Shown: positions 1-13,454, counted from the stretch's first letter. The stretch is 64,000 nt of DNA from Steinernema hermaphroditum (GCA_030435675.1 CM059622.1:434001-498000); one strand, 5' to 3'. Translations and numbers: made by a program. Notes: generated by a model not told the origin, from the letters alone.

Positions 1-127
1 ACTTTAAACAGTTTAAATTCAAATTTAGGGCAATATTCTCCACTTGAGAAAGGGCTAATCAGTCATATAGGACAAAGTAGCTTTAGTTGAGTGTAGTTGA
101 GGTAGTCGTATATGCTTTGGAGAAGAT

Positions 128-225
128 AGATGAATCGGTACCCGAGTGGCGCAGTCGGTAGTGTCGTCGACTACGGCTCGGGTACTGGTGGGCACTCAGT
201 TCGAACAAAAGTGCAAAAGAAGCCC
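128..225 (+). repeat. tRNA-like sequence / tRNA-derived SINE head
   Basis: The segment contains TGGCGCAGTCGGTAG, a good RNA polymerase III A-box, and about 45 bases downstream CAGTTCGAACAAA, a weak B-box. The arms between and around them do not close into a convincing cloverleaf, so I read it as a decayed tRNA or a tRNA-derived SINE rather than a working tRNA gene. A related A/B-box pair sits at 28290-28350 inside an intron of a GTPase gene. Confidence 0.35.
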
Positions 226-1746
226 AGCTTGCACTAGCCTAGCGTCCAGGCTGAAGATACGAGAGAATAAAGTTTTTTTTGCTGGTTAGCTTAGTTAAAA
301 CCAAAATGCTTACGACATCTGGGATTCGCGAGCCGTCTCCGATTCCCAGGCCGTCTGCTATCGAAGATGCCTAAGAAACAGTTTAAATTCATGCCTAAGG
401 TGCTATACGGAAATAAAGCCATCTGAGTCCACAATGAGCAGAATAGGGATCATTCACAGGACCCGCCACTAGTACTTGAACATCTTTTTCTCGCAAGTCC
501 AAAAAGATCTCATCTCTCTTGGTCTCTGGATTATTCTGCCATATTTCTAGGATTCTAAGTTTCATGTGTTTATGTGGGTGTTTCAAGTTCTCAACTGAAT
601 CACGCTATTATTATTCTTTCAGTTTAAATGGTTTTATCCGTGAAGATCTAGTGCTCCCTTTCTTCGATGGATCGGTCCGTTTCTAGGGTTGGCATTCAAC
701 CCGGAGTTAAATCGAATTCAAGTCACTTTTTCTGGCTCAACTAGACTGGACTTGGCGCCTCAGTTTAATCTAGCAGAACAATTTTATTTGAAATTTAGGC
801 GAAACTGACTTGGTTGGTAGTTTACATAACTCCAATCTCACCCTTGGTTCACGTTGACCTATTCGAGACGGATCTGTATCTCTCATCTCTCGCCCCCTGA
901 GGACATAACTGTCTCATATTGACGGATACACCTCTTAACAGTCGTTAGTTGGTTGGCATTTGGCCCAACTGTTGAGTGTAGAGCCACGTTTTGGAGTAAA
1001 TATTCGGCAATCGCTAAATCGCAGGGAACCGCATAAGTTTTGTTGGGCAAATAATAGCGTAACTGCCACCAAACCGATGAAACATCGCTAAGATAAGATC
1101 CAAGTTCGAAAATTGGAAATCACAAATTTTTACTCGACTTTTCGCCATACTGAGCACATCAATTTCAGCACGAAAAGCTAACGTGATGCGCTTGTTATGT
1201 TCATCATTTATCATCTCTAGTATCCACTCCGCTCTAAGATTGATCGAATTGAAATGTCCCTCGAGAAGCACTCAGCCTCCCATGACCTCCCGGCCTTTCC
1301 GTGACCGGTCAAGCGAGCGAAACACGCCGAGAATAATCGATTTGACAACTGCGTCGAATTCTAAATTCTATCCATTTTGTGAAAAAAGTGACATTTGGAA
1401 ATGACGAATGCCGTTTGCCGAACGACCCGTTCGCTTTTTCAACCTCTTCATCCTTATAATTAATGCAGCGCCTTCCTCCGATGATGTCAGCGCTGATTGA
1501 AAAGATTAATTTGGGATGTGGCAGATGCAGGAAATTGAAACGGCGCGGAAGCGGGAAGTACTTTATCTCGAGTGCTTTTGAGTGGTTTTACCCGATTCAG
1601 TTCAGATAAATGCTGGATGCCAACAAGGAAATAGGTTCCTTTCTGACCTTCATAACATCCATTTACATATTTATTCCGTATCATTGATTTACATCAAGCG
1701 GATTCCATTACGTTCAACCACCAGTGTAGAGTCGTTTTTCTCGCTC

Positions 1747-2065
1747 GATTTTTCGGCTCTATTAGGGAGAAGTGACCAAAACTATACCGATCTTGACAAA
1801 ACTGTATCGATCTTGACAAAACTATACCGATCTTGACAGAATGGTGTCGATCTTGACAGAATGCTATTTATTTTGACAAAACTGAATTTAGACAACAGAA
1901 TTATTGACACAACCACGTTTCACTGACAAAATCATAAATCAGCCTTTGTAGTAGTTAAAGATTAAAGAACGTTTTGTCAGTGAAATGTGGTTTTGTCAAA
2001 ATAAATACCATTCTGTCAAGATCGGTATAGTTTTGGTCACTTCTCCCTAATAGAGCCGATTTTTC
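1747..2065. mobile_element. MITE with 44-bp terminal inverted repeats and 8-bp TSD
   Basis: A 303-bp non-coding element at 1755-2057. The first 44 bases (beginning GGCTCTATTAGGGAGAAGTG) are repeated exactly, inverted, at the right end. The element is flanked on both sides by the same 8-bp word GATTTTTC (1747-1754 and 2058-2065), the target-site duplication. Eight-base duplications are typical of hAT elements, and also of P and some Merlin elements, so the family is not certain. It has no transposase and would depend on one elsewhere. Perfect repeats and an intact duplication suggest fairly recent insertion. Confidence 0.9.
1778..1877 (+). repeat. five 20-bp tandem units inside the MITE
   Basis: Starting at 1778 there are five consecutive 20-bp units ending in TTGAC. 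The first and third are identical (AAAACTATACCGATCTTGAC); the others differ at a few bases. The first unit lies within the left terminal inverted repeat, so the array looks like subterminal repeat expansion on the left side only. Confidence 0.85.
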
Positions 2066-2904
2066 TACGCCTCGTATTTCGTCCCTCCATCTTATCCTGG
2101 GTCTTCCGAGTGGTCTTGTCACGAATGGCCTCCCCTCCGTGATGAACTTCGACCATAACCTTCATAAAGAGGCCAAAAACTAAAGTCAAAAGAGACTAGT
2201 ACTTATTCATTCTCTCCTTGTAACTTAATCCATGAATATTTTTCTAAAAAAGAAGTTAGCTCCAACTCTCCGGCTCAGCATTTCGCAATCGGAGGTGGCT
2301 CCGGCTCGATTGGCTCCCAGCCGAAACTTAGCCGGTCAAGTGTCAGCATCAGATCAACTGAGCCAAGCCGACCAATTGAGTCGAAGTCGGAGCCGGACCT
2401 GGCTCCGATTGCTTTCAACTTCCCACTGACCTTCCGCATCGGATCGGGTTGGTCTTACATGAGCTTTTATTTCGTTGTTGTAACCGCAGCTAATTCAAAA
2501 AGATTCTTTCTTGATTTATCCATATATTTGCTGTATTCAATTTCACCAAAAGGCACAAAAAACAGCGCCTTCTCACATAAAAACACAATTAGACATCATT
2601 GAATCAGAAGCTATGACAAAAAATTGGAAGAAAAGACTGGATCTTTTGGGTCATCCAGCACATCCAAGATAGACGTCAGTTGGTCTAGACGCAGCCATAC
2701 ATATTTATGACGGGAATATTAACACTTCCTTTTCCTCCCTTCCATTAGGCGTCTAATCGCCGCAAGTGCGCTGTTGCTTCCTCTAGTCATATTAACCCGG
2801 CTGTTTACTACATTTTTTTACTAAATTCTTGCTAAAAATGATGGTTAAATCGGAGGTACGACAGGTCAGAAATATTAGGATAAATTGGTTTCAGACTCCA
2901 GAGA

Positions 2905-3000
2905 AAATAGGGAAGCCAGTCGGAGTCGAACCGACCCAGACCAGTTTGAAAATCAAACACGTTCACAATGAGCCACACAGATACTTCTAATAGACCGGTT
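2905..3000 (-). repeat. tRNA-derived SINE-like element, copy 1
   Basis: On the minus strand there is TGTGGCTCATTGTGAACGTG (A-box-like), then a short stem with loop GATTTTC (TTT would be the anticodon position), then GGTCGGTTCGACTCCGACTG, an excellent B-box with T-arm. Acceptor-stem pairing is not obvious. A clearly related but diverged copy in the same orientation is at 50370-50460, which argues for a dispersed element rather than a single tRNA gene. Confidence 0.5.
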
Positions 3001-4163
3001 CACTGCCACTATGCTTTTCCACTATGAGACCGTATGCGCGTTTATTAAGACTTATGGTGCTCAGTTCATAGAATTCTTTCATCAGAAGCAGAAGCTGTTT
3101 GATTTAAGGCATTAGCTTAGTGAAATATTCTCTACATGAGGTCCTATCCTCTTGTTTGGAGCTCTGGGCACACGTTTTGATAATCACACGGAACGTATTT
3201 GACGAGAACCTCTTTCACCAAAAATTCAGTCATGTTGAGATTTCCAAGAAGGCCCTCGTCGCTTGAGTGCAATATAAAATTGAGATATACGACAACCTTT
3301 CGTCTTGTTGGTTGGCATTAGGACAGTACTGGCCGTGTCTGTAGTGTATATTTGGGCTACTACCAATGACAAAGCCGTCAATTACCCTAACCCAAAGTGA
3401 CAACGACTAATTGGACAAATTGAGTTGCAATGATCAATCCGATACCCTGCATGACGTACCATAGCTGAAGAGAGATAGCCCCTAATCGGCCCATATCATG
3501 AATTACTCCCAGGGAAGTGCCTTGTCAGCGGTTCTGTAAATACGAAAATCGTTTAATAATGCGAAGATCGTCTCGATCTTCGAGAGCAAAACACCGCCGT
3601 TCCCATTTCCTTAATTGATATGTTGACATAAGGATAAAACGTGTTTGTCGATCATTTGTAGGCGATTAAGATTTGCGGATCTTCAAGGGTCACCCTCGGG
3701 TGAACAGCGAAAACGCGCGCTGTCTTCTCAATCGGCGCGATCTCACCGTTTCAATGGGATCGTTAAAGTGACAAAACGCGTCGTTTTACGGCGTTGTTGA
3801 CGACGATTGAGGATTTGCGCGGCGCTCCGCGTCGTTAGGTTGTTTTTAAGCCGAACAATCGAGCTGCAGATGTAGCTTCTTGATTTCCAGCCTGTTCTAT
3901 GGGAGGTGGTGTTCAGGTAAATAAACGAGAAATTGCGGGTTTGGGATTCTTTTGTGGAGGCGACGTGAATATTTATGAGGACTTCTTTGTGCTCGTCTTC
4001 ACCACTCGTTTCCCCAATGGATTCACGGGAATGTCTCACGCCTGTTTTTCGTCTTCTATGTGAATTTTCCGAGGATTGTACGAATTCGGACTTGGCTGTC
4101 TCATTTAAAATGGGAAGTAGTTTGGTGTCCAGGCATTTACACTCCAGTCCTCTTGGATTTTAG

Positions 4164-4645
4164 GCGCCTCCCCAGAACCTCAGGACGACGCTCTAAAAAA
4201 GAAGGAGAACTGGCCCTATGAGATGAGATCGCTATAATCGATATCGTCCTTTTATACACTAGGAAGCGACTTTTCTAGTTCGAGCTTAGGATACTCGAAT
4301 TATTTTTCTTTCTTTTCTAGCTAAAACAACAACTACTGAGGACTGAGCAATGATCCGTAAGATATATAAAAGGTTGGTATATCCCCAGAACCTTAGAACG
4401 ACGTACAATATAGGGTGCCCTGAGAGCTCGAAAACTGCTCTCGAAAACAAGAATTAGAAACCGACCGGAAACCTCACAAGGAAACTTTACGAAGTGTCCG
4501 CCTCAGATCGAGCTGGATATTAGCATGCAGAAATCAGATCGCTCTAATTGCTACCGTTTATTCTTTTTTTGGATCTAGAACAACAACTGAAGAGGACCTC
4601 AGGTCAATGATCCGTAAGGTGGTATCGAAAATTGTACTTGGCGGA
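4164..4645 (+). repeat. diverged tandem duplication
   Basis: Two blocks share start and end words: CCCCAGAACCT near 4169 and again near 4383, and a closing word containing CAATGATCCGTAAG near 4348 and again near 4607, each preceded by a copy of ACAACAACT. The interior has diverged strongly. It looks like an old duplication of roughly 215-255 bp; no coding potential is seen. Confidence 0.55.
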
Positions 4646-7600
4646 TTTTATACAAAAGGCTTAGGTATAAGCTTTCGATATCTCTGGGTTCAAAATCTAA
4701 TGTTTCATTAATTAGCTGACTGCACCATGTAACTTCCCTGATTAATGCCATCATCTCCCACTGCCAATGCGTACTCAAGTCCCAGTTAGTGAACAGGCCT
4801 TTCGAATTCCTCTACCCTTGTTTTCGGCATTCACATGAACTTCCTTAAAATTAAAGCCGCCTTTCCACGAAAGCGGATTGCCCGCGATAAAAATATGAAT
4901 TCATTATCTAAATGAGAGCCTCGAAAGGTCCCTCGGGAACGAACGCCCACTGCGATCTTATTTGCCAGCGGATGTTTTCGTCCCTTTGCTAATTATAGTC
5001 CCAGCACTGTCGTCTGAATCCTGCATATGACACCTTTGCTGCTTGTTTCATTGCAAAAGCGTATGTTGGAGACAGGTTTCGGTCCGTGTGTGACTCTACA
5101 ATCCGTGGAGTTCCGCCAAAAGCCATCGACTTAGTGGTCGAAACTCGTTCTCGCGATCCTTAAGTCTCTGCTTTTTGTGGAGTTCTCATTCTCGCAAATC
5201 CGACGAAGAGAACGGCTCTCTTGGTCATCCCATAAGTCGACTATGGTTCCGATTCTTCGTTTGAGTATATCTAAAGTAGAAAGTGCGGCTTATTTTTGGA
5301 CTTGGCTTGCTTCCGTTCTCAATGTCGACTTGGAAAGAGCACATAGAAATGTTCCTGTGCGCTAATATGAGATACTTCTAGGGAATCTTTGTGAGGATAA
5401 ATACATTTCATAACGGTAAACATCACCATCTTTTCCTTGCCCGTCCTGTAGAGAATCATCTAAATGACGTCGGCCCAGATTGTCACATTTTGTGACTTGA
5501 CTGTCTTCGATCATGATCCGACCATTCAGTTCCCTTCATTTCCCTCTCACACCCTTTTCCAAGGACTAACGTTCCCCTCGTTGACTCCGGCGATCTACTC
5601 AAACTCCGATCCCTTAAAGATCTAGCTCTTCCCCAAGTCCGTTAATTTCCATAATTAAACGCTAATTGAATGTCTGCTCTTAACTAATTGGTGTCTGCCC
5701 TCTTGGTGTCTTTTTTTCGCTTTCGTTTCGAGGCTTCCTCTAATGTACCGTATCCGATTGGTAGTTGATGTTTAGTTTCCTTACCGCACGCTACATCATG
5801 TTTTCCAGTTCACAACATGTTTTCGTCTTCCGTTGCATGCCTCAAAGTGCATCTTGGAACATAGCACGTAGCCGACTATTCAGTAGATTGAAGTAGTGAG
5901 ATTCGAAGTTTTCCGTATCCAAACCTTCAGTTTTTTATGTCTTGTTTGTTTAGTGAGTGCGGGCCTCTTTAAACCGTCACCCGCGCTGTCTTCTTCGTCA
6001 TCATTCTGTGCAGCGTTTGTTTCTGTTTCTACTTCATTTTACGTTTTTAATGCACTATATGGACGTATCTCCGATCTTCAGATTGTCCAACATATATCCA
6101 ATTCTTGCCTTCTTGCCTTATGGCTATGCTCGCCATAGAGGCAGCTTTGCGCTACAGCTGATGAGTCGCACTGTGTGTCCTTGACAATCAGGTTCATCTC
6201 AATGAAATGAACATTTGAATGTCACACAAGACGAAATTTTCGATATCTCTTAATTGGAAAGACTTTCTCTTAAAAACGGCGTCACTTTATGTCACTTCAT
6301 TCGCTGTAGGAGCTGATTGATCGTTCGGTCCTGGACATGGTGGCTAGCAAAATGATTGATGAAGCGAACATGTGAACGTCTCACAAGACGCAAGCCTATG
6401 ATACGAGAAGGTAAATTCATAAAAAAACTTGAAAAGATATGGCAGTCTTTGTTGACTATTTCGCACGAAAATCCATCTACCAAGTCGAATTCCATGTCTT
6501 TTGAGAAGATAAACTCGTAAAATATGACTCTGTTTCTTCGACTTTTGTGCGTTTTCAATTTGAAATAATTTGGTCATCTTGGTCAAATTGGTCATTTCAT
6601 GGTCGAATTTTGAGGATATCCAAATCGTTTTCCATCCCATTCGAGGGCGTCGAGGACAAGCAACACATGCTAGATGCTATCATCTCTAGGCAACAAATAT
6701 CCAATGATTCGCACTCTTTCATGACCAGTGACTCCTCCTTGAAATAGCCGAAATTCTTCAATTAGCCCACGTCGATGTCCTTCTCTGGTGACCTTCCCTC
6801 CTAACGGCCATCTTCAGCCTCCTTTATTTGTTTGTCGATTCGATACCAATCCGCTCCCCAAACATGGTTTTAACGCTTCTCGCACACTCACGCGGCTTAG
6901 TCACCATTCCGACGAGCAATGATTTCGCGCGCTGCCGCCATATTTATTGTTTTCCGTCGCTCCTGTTTGCTCGAAGGCGTCACGCGATGCTGGCGAAGAC
7001 GTTGATGTGGTGATGTGATGACGAGCAACTGCTGTGACCAGCATCTTCTTCTTCCACATTTGCTCCCGTGTCACAAACGTTTTTTCCATCGATTTCTTAT
7101 TATTGCTTTCCTATCCGGAGTCCGATTGCATTGTTCGAAATCCAAATATTTCATCTGGTCATCAAATGACCCTTTTTGTTTCGAAACTTTTTGGATCACG
7201 ATCTCGAAGTGTCGATGCAAAATCTCGAAATTTCGAGTGTCTAAACTCATATCCCACTCCACGAGCTCATGTCTACCTTACGGAAAAAAGGACCAAACCA
7301 CATTCCTGAAATGATGCGTGAGACCAAAACATTTTCAAGTTGACCCCGAGAATCGCTCTCCATTTTGACCTGAGAGAATTTTGTTTTCTGTTCATATAGC
7401 ACTTTTTTAGCTCTATCTAACCGGTTCATAAATGGCGAAATCAGGGAAAACCACTGAGAATAAGATAAACAGGTCGAAAACTGGACCGAAATACCGTATA
7501 TTCTACGAATAAGGAGTCCAGATTTTGGCTAGGGTTGATATTCATAGGCCAAACAAACGCCGAGTCATCGAAAAAAAGTCGACTCGAAGTGCCAACCCTA

Positions 7601-8411
7601 ATTTTGGCCACAAAGTGGGTTGAAGTTATCAGTACCAGTGGTAATGTAACATTGGATGTAATCTGTGTGTTTTACGTAAAGAAACTACTGTCGCAAAAGT
7701 GACCCGTTTGCGGCTTAACAATCCAATATCCTCTATGTACAAACAGTTCGCCTGTATATTTCAGACGATCAAATAGGGAATCGGGTCGGCTTTGAATTGA
7801 CTTCGGTCCTCCGTCCGAAAGGCCGTTAAGCTACTTGTGTTAAGCCACTTCATCGCCGGTAGGCTACTGGTGTCTAGCCACTTCCATGGCTACTTGGTTT
7901 TTAGTACCTGGAAGGTGCGAATTCACACGTAGCCGCATATTCCATCAAAGAAGAGCCTCATTATCTTACGGGCTGCATTGTAATGGGTTATTATCTTCTC
8001 TAACACTGAAAAAATAGGCAATCTTTAATTCTCCGTTTTGGTGTCATTCTCCTTGAATGTGTGTAATGGCCATCTTTGCGCTGTTTTCTTTGGTGATTGA
8101 TAATCTGAATTCTCTGTGTATCCACTCGATAAATTACCAAAAAGTCTTTCCTGATTGTTGCCTGATTTTAAGAGATAATCGCTTTGGTCGTGGTTGGTGT
8201 ACTTTTGTACGCAATCTTTTGATTCGATCTCGTGATTAGTTTAAGTGGAAGATAAAAAATGTTGTGTACAAATGGGCGATCACGAGATGCAGTCCAAATC
8301 CATCGGATTCCATCGACCAAGCAGCTGTAACCACAGTGTTGTTTGCATTTTCACCGTCACGCCGGCTTTAGTGTAAATTCACCGAGATTCGGCGATTTCG
8401 CCTAGCGCTGC

Positions 8412-11400
8412 ATGCCCTCCCCATCTCCACTCAAGGTCTCCACCGGGCGAAGCACCTTTGAGGGTGTCATGTCACCCCCAGGGACGGGTTTTGGGTTCGT
8501 CGGTTCTTGCCCGGCTGCCAGCCACACGCGTCGATCGATCGCCGATGACTTAAGTAGTCAGTTAGGGCAGGCGGGAAGCAGCCTGGCTTCGGGTGCATGG
8601 CTCAGAACAAAACAGCTACTAATGCATAATGAAGTGGGCGCGCGGGGACCGCTTTTTGTCTTTTCTTTTCGTCACCGCCGTCGCGTTTCACTTTGACGTT
8701 TTTCTTCGGCGACGTAGTAGATGGTCACTAATTGAGTTCGTCGCTTTTCAGCAGCAACAACGGCGCCGCCTCGGGCTTCTCGCCGAAGGTGCTCTTCTGC
8801 TCGAAACCCGGCCGACTGCTCATCTTTATCATGAGCGCGCTGTTTCTCTATCTTCTATACACAGGTGAGTCATCCTCCTTGAAGGTTTCTCTATCACCTT
8901 TGGCGATTGATAATCCGAATTCTATGGTAATCAGATGTGACCCACTCGATAAACTACCATAGCATGGGTCATAATCACAGAAATGCGGAACTATTTTATA
9001 GCCTCCATGCGGTCCTTTTTTGGGAAATGATGACAACCCTTTCTATTAAGAAGAGACTTATTGCCTCATTAGATGATTAAATGCTGACTTCTTGACTTAA
9101 ATGACCTGATTACGGACAGAATATGTACTTAGGACTTGTCTGCAAGTGCACGTTTGCAGAGATTCTTTGCACACATAACGACGCTTATTTGAGACTTTGC
9201 CAAGCTAATGAGCCATTGCAGAACTGCGTTTGCAGATAAGTAATGAGCGTTTGAGAAGAACGGCCAATGCGCGTTTTTTAATTAGAGTGTGCTGGTCGGA
9301 AAGTGCATGAAAAGTGATTGCGAACCCAGTTGCAGTTGTGGTCTTCAAGAGCTGCTTTCGTTGAGTATCTCTTTTTTCGTTGATTTCATTGAGCATTGTT
9401 TCATTGGTCCTTTTTACCTTTCTAAGGCTGTCTTGCACGATTTCTGCACGATTATGCTTATTCTCGAACGTTCTCTCATAAGTCCAACGTACTCTCATAG
9501 ACAAGTTATAGGGTCAAGCAGCTAATGAACATTAGCTAATTAAGTGACTTTTCAAAAAATGAAATAGGGCGGTCAGAGATTTTGCTTTTGCAAACGAAGA
9601 CAGAATGTTTTCATGAGGTTCAGAGTGACCCTCGTACCTCGACCCTGGTTCTACAGGTGACCCTCAGAGCGACCCTCGTACCTCGACCCTGGTTCTACTG
9701 GTGACCAGAAATCTGCACGAAATAGACCTTAATAGCGAAAGCGAGAATTTTCTCCGTTTGTCTATTCTCTCACAGCGCTCTTTCCAACCAAAAAAGATAA
9801 ATATAACACATCTCAGTTGACAGCTACTAGGTTGCAGACTCATCGGCAGAACTCTGGCCCTCATAGCCCCTAGGTGAACCCCTGATGCTTGATCCGACAG
9901 ATAGTACCAGATAGTCACTTCAAAACATGGCTGTTTCTTGCTACATACCCTACTTCCAGCAGCATTTTATGCAGTTTTTTCTTCTTTTCTCAACGTTTTC
10001 CCTTTTCACCTTTCCCTCCACATACAAAATTTGTATATCACTACCACTCGACCACACCGAACTTTCTCAGAGGTATTTTCGTTACAACTTAAAGATACAA
10101 ACAATTTAGTGACAACGGCTGTTTTCTATTACATTCCACCACCTAACCATCCGATCGTATCAACATCAACGACGCTATCCTAATCGAATCATTCCAGGCC
10201 TAATCCTATCAAACGCAGCAAGTTCAAGCGGGCGCCATGCAGGCAGCGACAAGCCCAAGTTCAATCACTCGAAGGCGACCGAAGTGCTCAACAGGCTATG
10301 CGGCCAGTACTCCGAGGGGAAAGTCACCGGGTCCGTGTGCGATTCTGTGTGCACGAGGATGAACTACACGATAAAAGACTTCTACGAGGGGAACAAAGTC
10401 GTCTTGACGTTGAAGGACAAGGACAGGGACAAGACGATCATTTTGAAGTCGCTCAAGCCATATATAGAAGATTACGATGAGGTCGATCCCAGGGTAGAAG
10501 AGGAGCATTTCACGGATAAGGTATGTGAGCTTACGGCTGTGGAAAGACGATCGGGCATTTGAAGATCGTAGAGATCGTGAATGACCAGCTGATGCTGGGC
10601 TTCCCGCTCGCCTACAAGAACCACGTCCTGCAGCTCCTCTGGCCCATCGAGAGGGCCAACAGCTCCGTAGGTCGTCGCCAGAAGCGGCCATCGATGACCC
10701 AGGCGGAGAGGCGGAGTCTGTGGGCGTTAATGCAGCAGGAAGAGTACATGAACTTTAGAATTCTTCCGCTGAGTAGAGTGGTCCCTAAGGTGAGAGGAAG
10801 CGTTAATCGATTTTTGGTATCGAAATGATTCGTTCAGATCCAAGGTACCTGTGGGCACTTCTACCAGCCCGAATACCTCGTCCCCTTTCACATGAAGGGC
10901 TATTACGTGAATCTGAAGGCAAAGATTCTCGTGCATTTGATGGGCACCCTCAAGCTCTTCTACGAGTTCTTGAACGAACCTCTTCAGTGGTGTGACGTCA
11001 AGTTCGACAATATGGGATTGTCGTCCGAATACCCGAAAAGGTCAGTTAAGAAAGGGATTTTATAGGCTTTTGGTGATAGAAAAGGGCTCCAGATCAACCT
11101 GGAAAGAAAGGGTTGTACTTTTAGGGCGATCTTTATTTCATCAGTTCCGATAAATGTTGTGTTTCTAAAAAGGTCACGAAATTCTTTGTGTGTCGAAAGT
11201 TTAACATCTTTGAGGCTCATTTACTCCCTTCTACATGTACAATATATGAAGGAGACCCTCTCAATCTCACCTTCAAAGACTCTCATAGAGTAGAATCTGA
11301 AGACTCAGAATTTGAGTGATATCCTAGAAGATGAATAGGCAAGGTTACTTCATGCCATCTCTAACATTAAACAGTTTTAAGCCCTCAAATGGCCAGTGAT

Positions 11401-12148
11401 TTAAGTGAAGTCGCATTTCGTATCTAGCTAGTCTGAGGCTGATTCATTCATATAAATCGTTTATTGATCTGAGGAGGTTTAATTCATCTTCCAGAAGACT
11501 CCTTTTACTTGACGCCATGGGTGTTTAGTGATGGGACACAGTGACGTGATCAGTAGAGCTTTAAAGCCATCTTTTTGCATCAGATAGGTCTAAGTCATTC
11601 AAGAGAATGGTCATCGATTTCACTGAAAAGGGGACAAACCCTAAAATCGTTGGATCTATCAGAATATCGGTGGTTTTCAGTTCATTTCATAGAGTAAAGG
11701 GTTAATCAGGGATCAGATTCTTTTTGGTCTACACTGATTATATGACTGTTGCAGCCAATAAAAACGCTCCTCATTGCTTCAGGTTCGTGATCATGGATTC
11801 GGACATGCTGTACACCGAATCCAAGCTTCACCAGCTGCTCACCTCGCGTCGATGCTCCACCGACGACGACTGTCAGTACTTCGACTGTCATGCTCAATGC
11901 AACACAACCAAAGGGTTCTGTACGAGTAGAACAAACGACAACATCGATGTAAGGCTGTCACCATCAAGACCCCTTAATAGTATCTCAAATTACAGGTGTT
12001 CTGCAACAAACTAGTCACTCAGCTGTTCGGCACCTTCTGGACGAAGTCGAACCGCTACTTGGCCGCGTGTCATGACGAATCTCACAACTCCACACAACGC
12101 CTGGCCGATCTCCGTCTCGTCTGGTCCTGGAATCTGTCCGACGTCTAG
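8412..12148 (+). CDS. FAM69/DIPK1-type protein kinase-like type II membrane protein
   Basis: Exons, checked for phase: 8412-8560 (tentative first exon), 8752-8864, 10198-10520, 10565-10789, 10838-11040, 11783-11948, 11996-12148; 443 aa if the first exon is right. Exon 2 encodes a signal anchor (RLLIFIMSALFLYLLYT). The lumenal part has the cysteine pattern of the DIPK1 (FAM69/PIP49) family: LCGQYSEGKVTGSVCDSVC, then a kinase fold with WCDVKFDNMG (catalytic-loop-like Asp and Asn) and IMDSDM (metal-binding loop), then a Cys-rich insert (CSTDDDCQYFDCHAQC). Family members are pseudokinase-like proteins of the ER/Golgi lumen; activity here is inference. The tentative exon 1 was chosen because only the donor at 8561 joins exon 2 in phase. 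The intron before 10565 ends in AAG, a rare acceptor. Total length matches the family (about 430 aa). Confidence 0.88.
9621..9707 (+). repeat. 44-bp tandem duplication in intron
   Basis: Two adjacent 44-bp units starting CAGAGTGACCCTCGTACCTC at 9621 and CAGAGCGACCCTCGTACCTC at 9665, nearly identical. They lie in the 1.3-kb intron of the DIPK1-like gene. Confidence 0.85.
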
Positions 12149-13454
12149 ACGTGCCAGCATCCATCTTCTTCCCCTCCTTCCCTCCGTGCCTCCCTCCCCA
12201 ACACACAATGTGTCTTCGACTACGGTGGTCTTCCACTCCTCTTTCATATTTCATCGACGGGTCAAACAAGCGCGTAATACTCATACTGATTGTTTTCTGA
12301 TATCCCTCTTCGTGCCTACGCCGTTTGCGCATCGCTAGGGATCCTAAACGAGTCACTCTTTCGTGTTCATATACAGAGATTGCCGGCAATTATGCATTTT
12401 ATTGTTATTGAAGCAGAGTTTCTAAAGAGATGTTGTTAAATGATTCGAATCTAGGGAGATGTTGCTTGATGGGATTGGTGCACGGGACAAAGTGTTGACA
12501 CTGATGTTGGTCAAGATCAAACGGTACATGAAAAAATACTGTAAATTTATCGAGACTCGCATTCCACGTTTTATAATTGTGGATCTGATTGATTCATCAG
12601 ATTCATTGATTGATCTTTATCATCCAGAAGACTCATTTGAGTTAAACGTGATGTGGCGTCTTTCATTTGTGCCCCCAGTGATCGGTCGGGTCGTCCACCC
12701 GCTTTATTTCTGAGGTTAGCTGAATGAAGTAGGTGAGCGGTCGTTCTCGGCCATCGTTGATGGCACAATGATCAATGAGCTTCGTGGCTGGAACGTAAAC
12801 AGAACCACATATCGCCATGAAGACCGTCAGCACTCCCGTAACGGAGCGGGCTCCATCTTAGGTTCGGAATCGTGTTCTTCGAACTTCGGAATTGCAGCGA
12901 GACTCGAAGACGTTGGAGTTACTTGCCAAGTAGGATAGAACAAAAAATTATGACTGAGAAAGATTTTTAACGGACCTTCCCTGCCACTATGCCTCTGGAT
13001 CTGCAAAGTCTTCCTTTTGTTAACTGGGGTTGGGCTAAAATGAAACCATTTGAGCACCGATATTGCTACCTTGATGCCTGTAAGCTCAGCAGTATTTTAG
13101 ATGTATATCGCCGGTAGGCTACTGGAGTCTTGGTCCCTCGGCCCTTAATGGCTAAAGGGCGCAATGTTGACCGCAGCCGACTCGGACCTGAACTGGAATT
13201 GCTGGCGTTCTATGCTCGGTTTTTCTACCCCTTATTGACAGGGATCAATTTACTCATGTGGACAAAAAATCGGTACCCGTACCCAGGCGCAATTTTCTTT
13301 AAACATGAGGCTGATCTTAAGGTTGACAGAAGGGTAATTTGAAGGCATGCCAGCGGCATATGTTTTCCACAAAACGACTTCCAAAATTCATCATTCATCT
13401 CTTACGGCCTCATGGTGTTCAGGTCTCAGAATCATAGGTCCTGCTTTTCAATGT
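12149..13454. other. intergenic, no gene seen
   Basis: Convergent intergenic interval between the DIPK1-like gene and the astacin gene. No protein family is recognised. It contains one copy of a dispersed repeat (about 12658-12706; partner at 15330-15378) and a short block at about 13107-13126 (TCGCCGGTAGGCTACTGG) that recurs at about 7852-7869. Confidence 0.55.

Larger units (their letters stand above)
1..8411. other. gene-poor region
   Basis: I recognise no protein family here on either strand. Open frames are short (under 100 codons), have no good homology and mostly lack ATG starts or splice context. What can be seen is repeats: a tRNA-like sequence near 128-225, a MITE at 1755-2057, a tRNA-derived element near 2905-3000, a duplicated block at 4164-4645, and short copies of a motif containing CTAGGGTTG near 683 and 7541 with an inverted copy near 7597. 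A stretch at 2270-2420 is rich in alternating CCGGCTC/GAGCC words and gives meaningless Ser/Arg/Ala frames. Small orphan exons could be missed. Confidence 0.6.

Noticed and set aside
3743..4039. 98-codon minus-strand frame
   Set aside because: No recognisable motif; Arg/Thr-rich and overlaps an equally meaningless opposite-strand frame.
5896..6138. Frame with a signal-peptide-like start (FSFLCLVCLVSAG)
   Set aside because: Begins at GTG, not ATG, and has no splice support; hydrophobic codons arise from T-rich sequence.
10296..10691. 131-codon minus-strand frame
   Set aside because: Antisense shadow of exons of the DIPK1-like gene.
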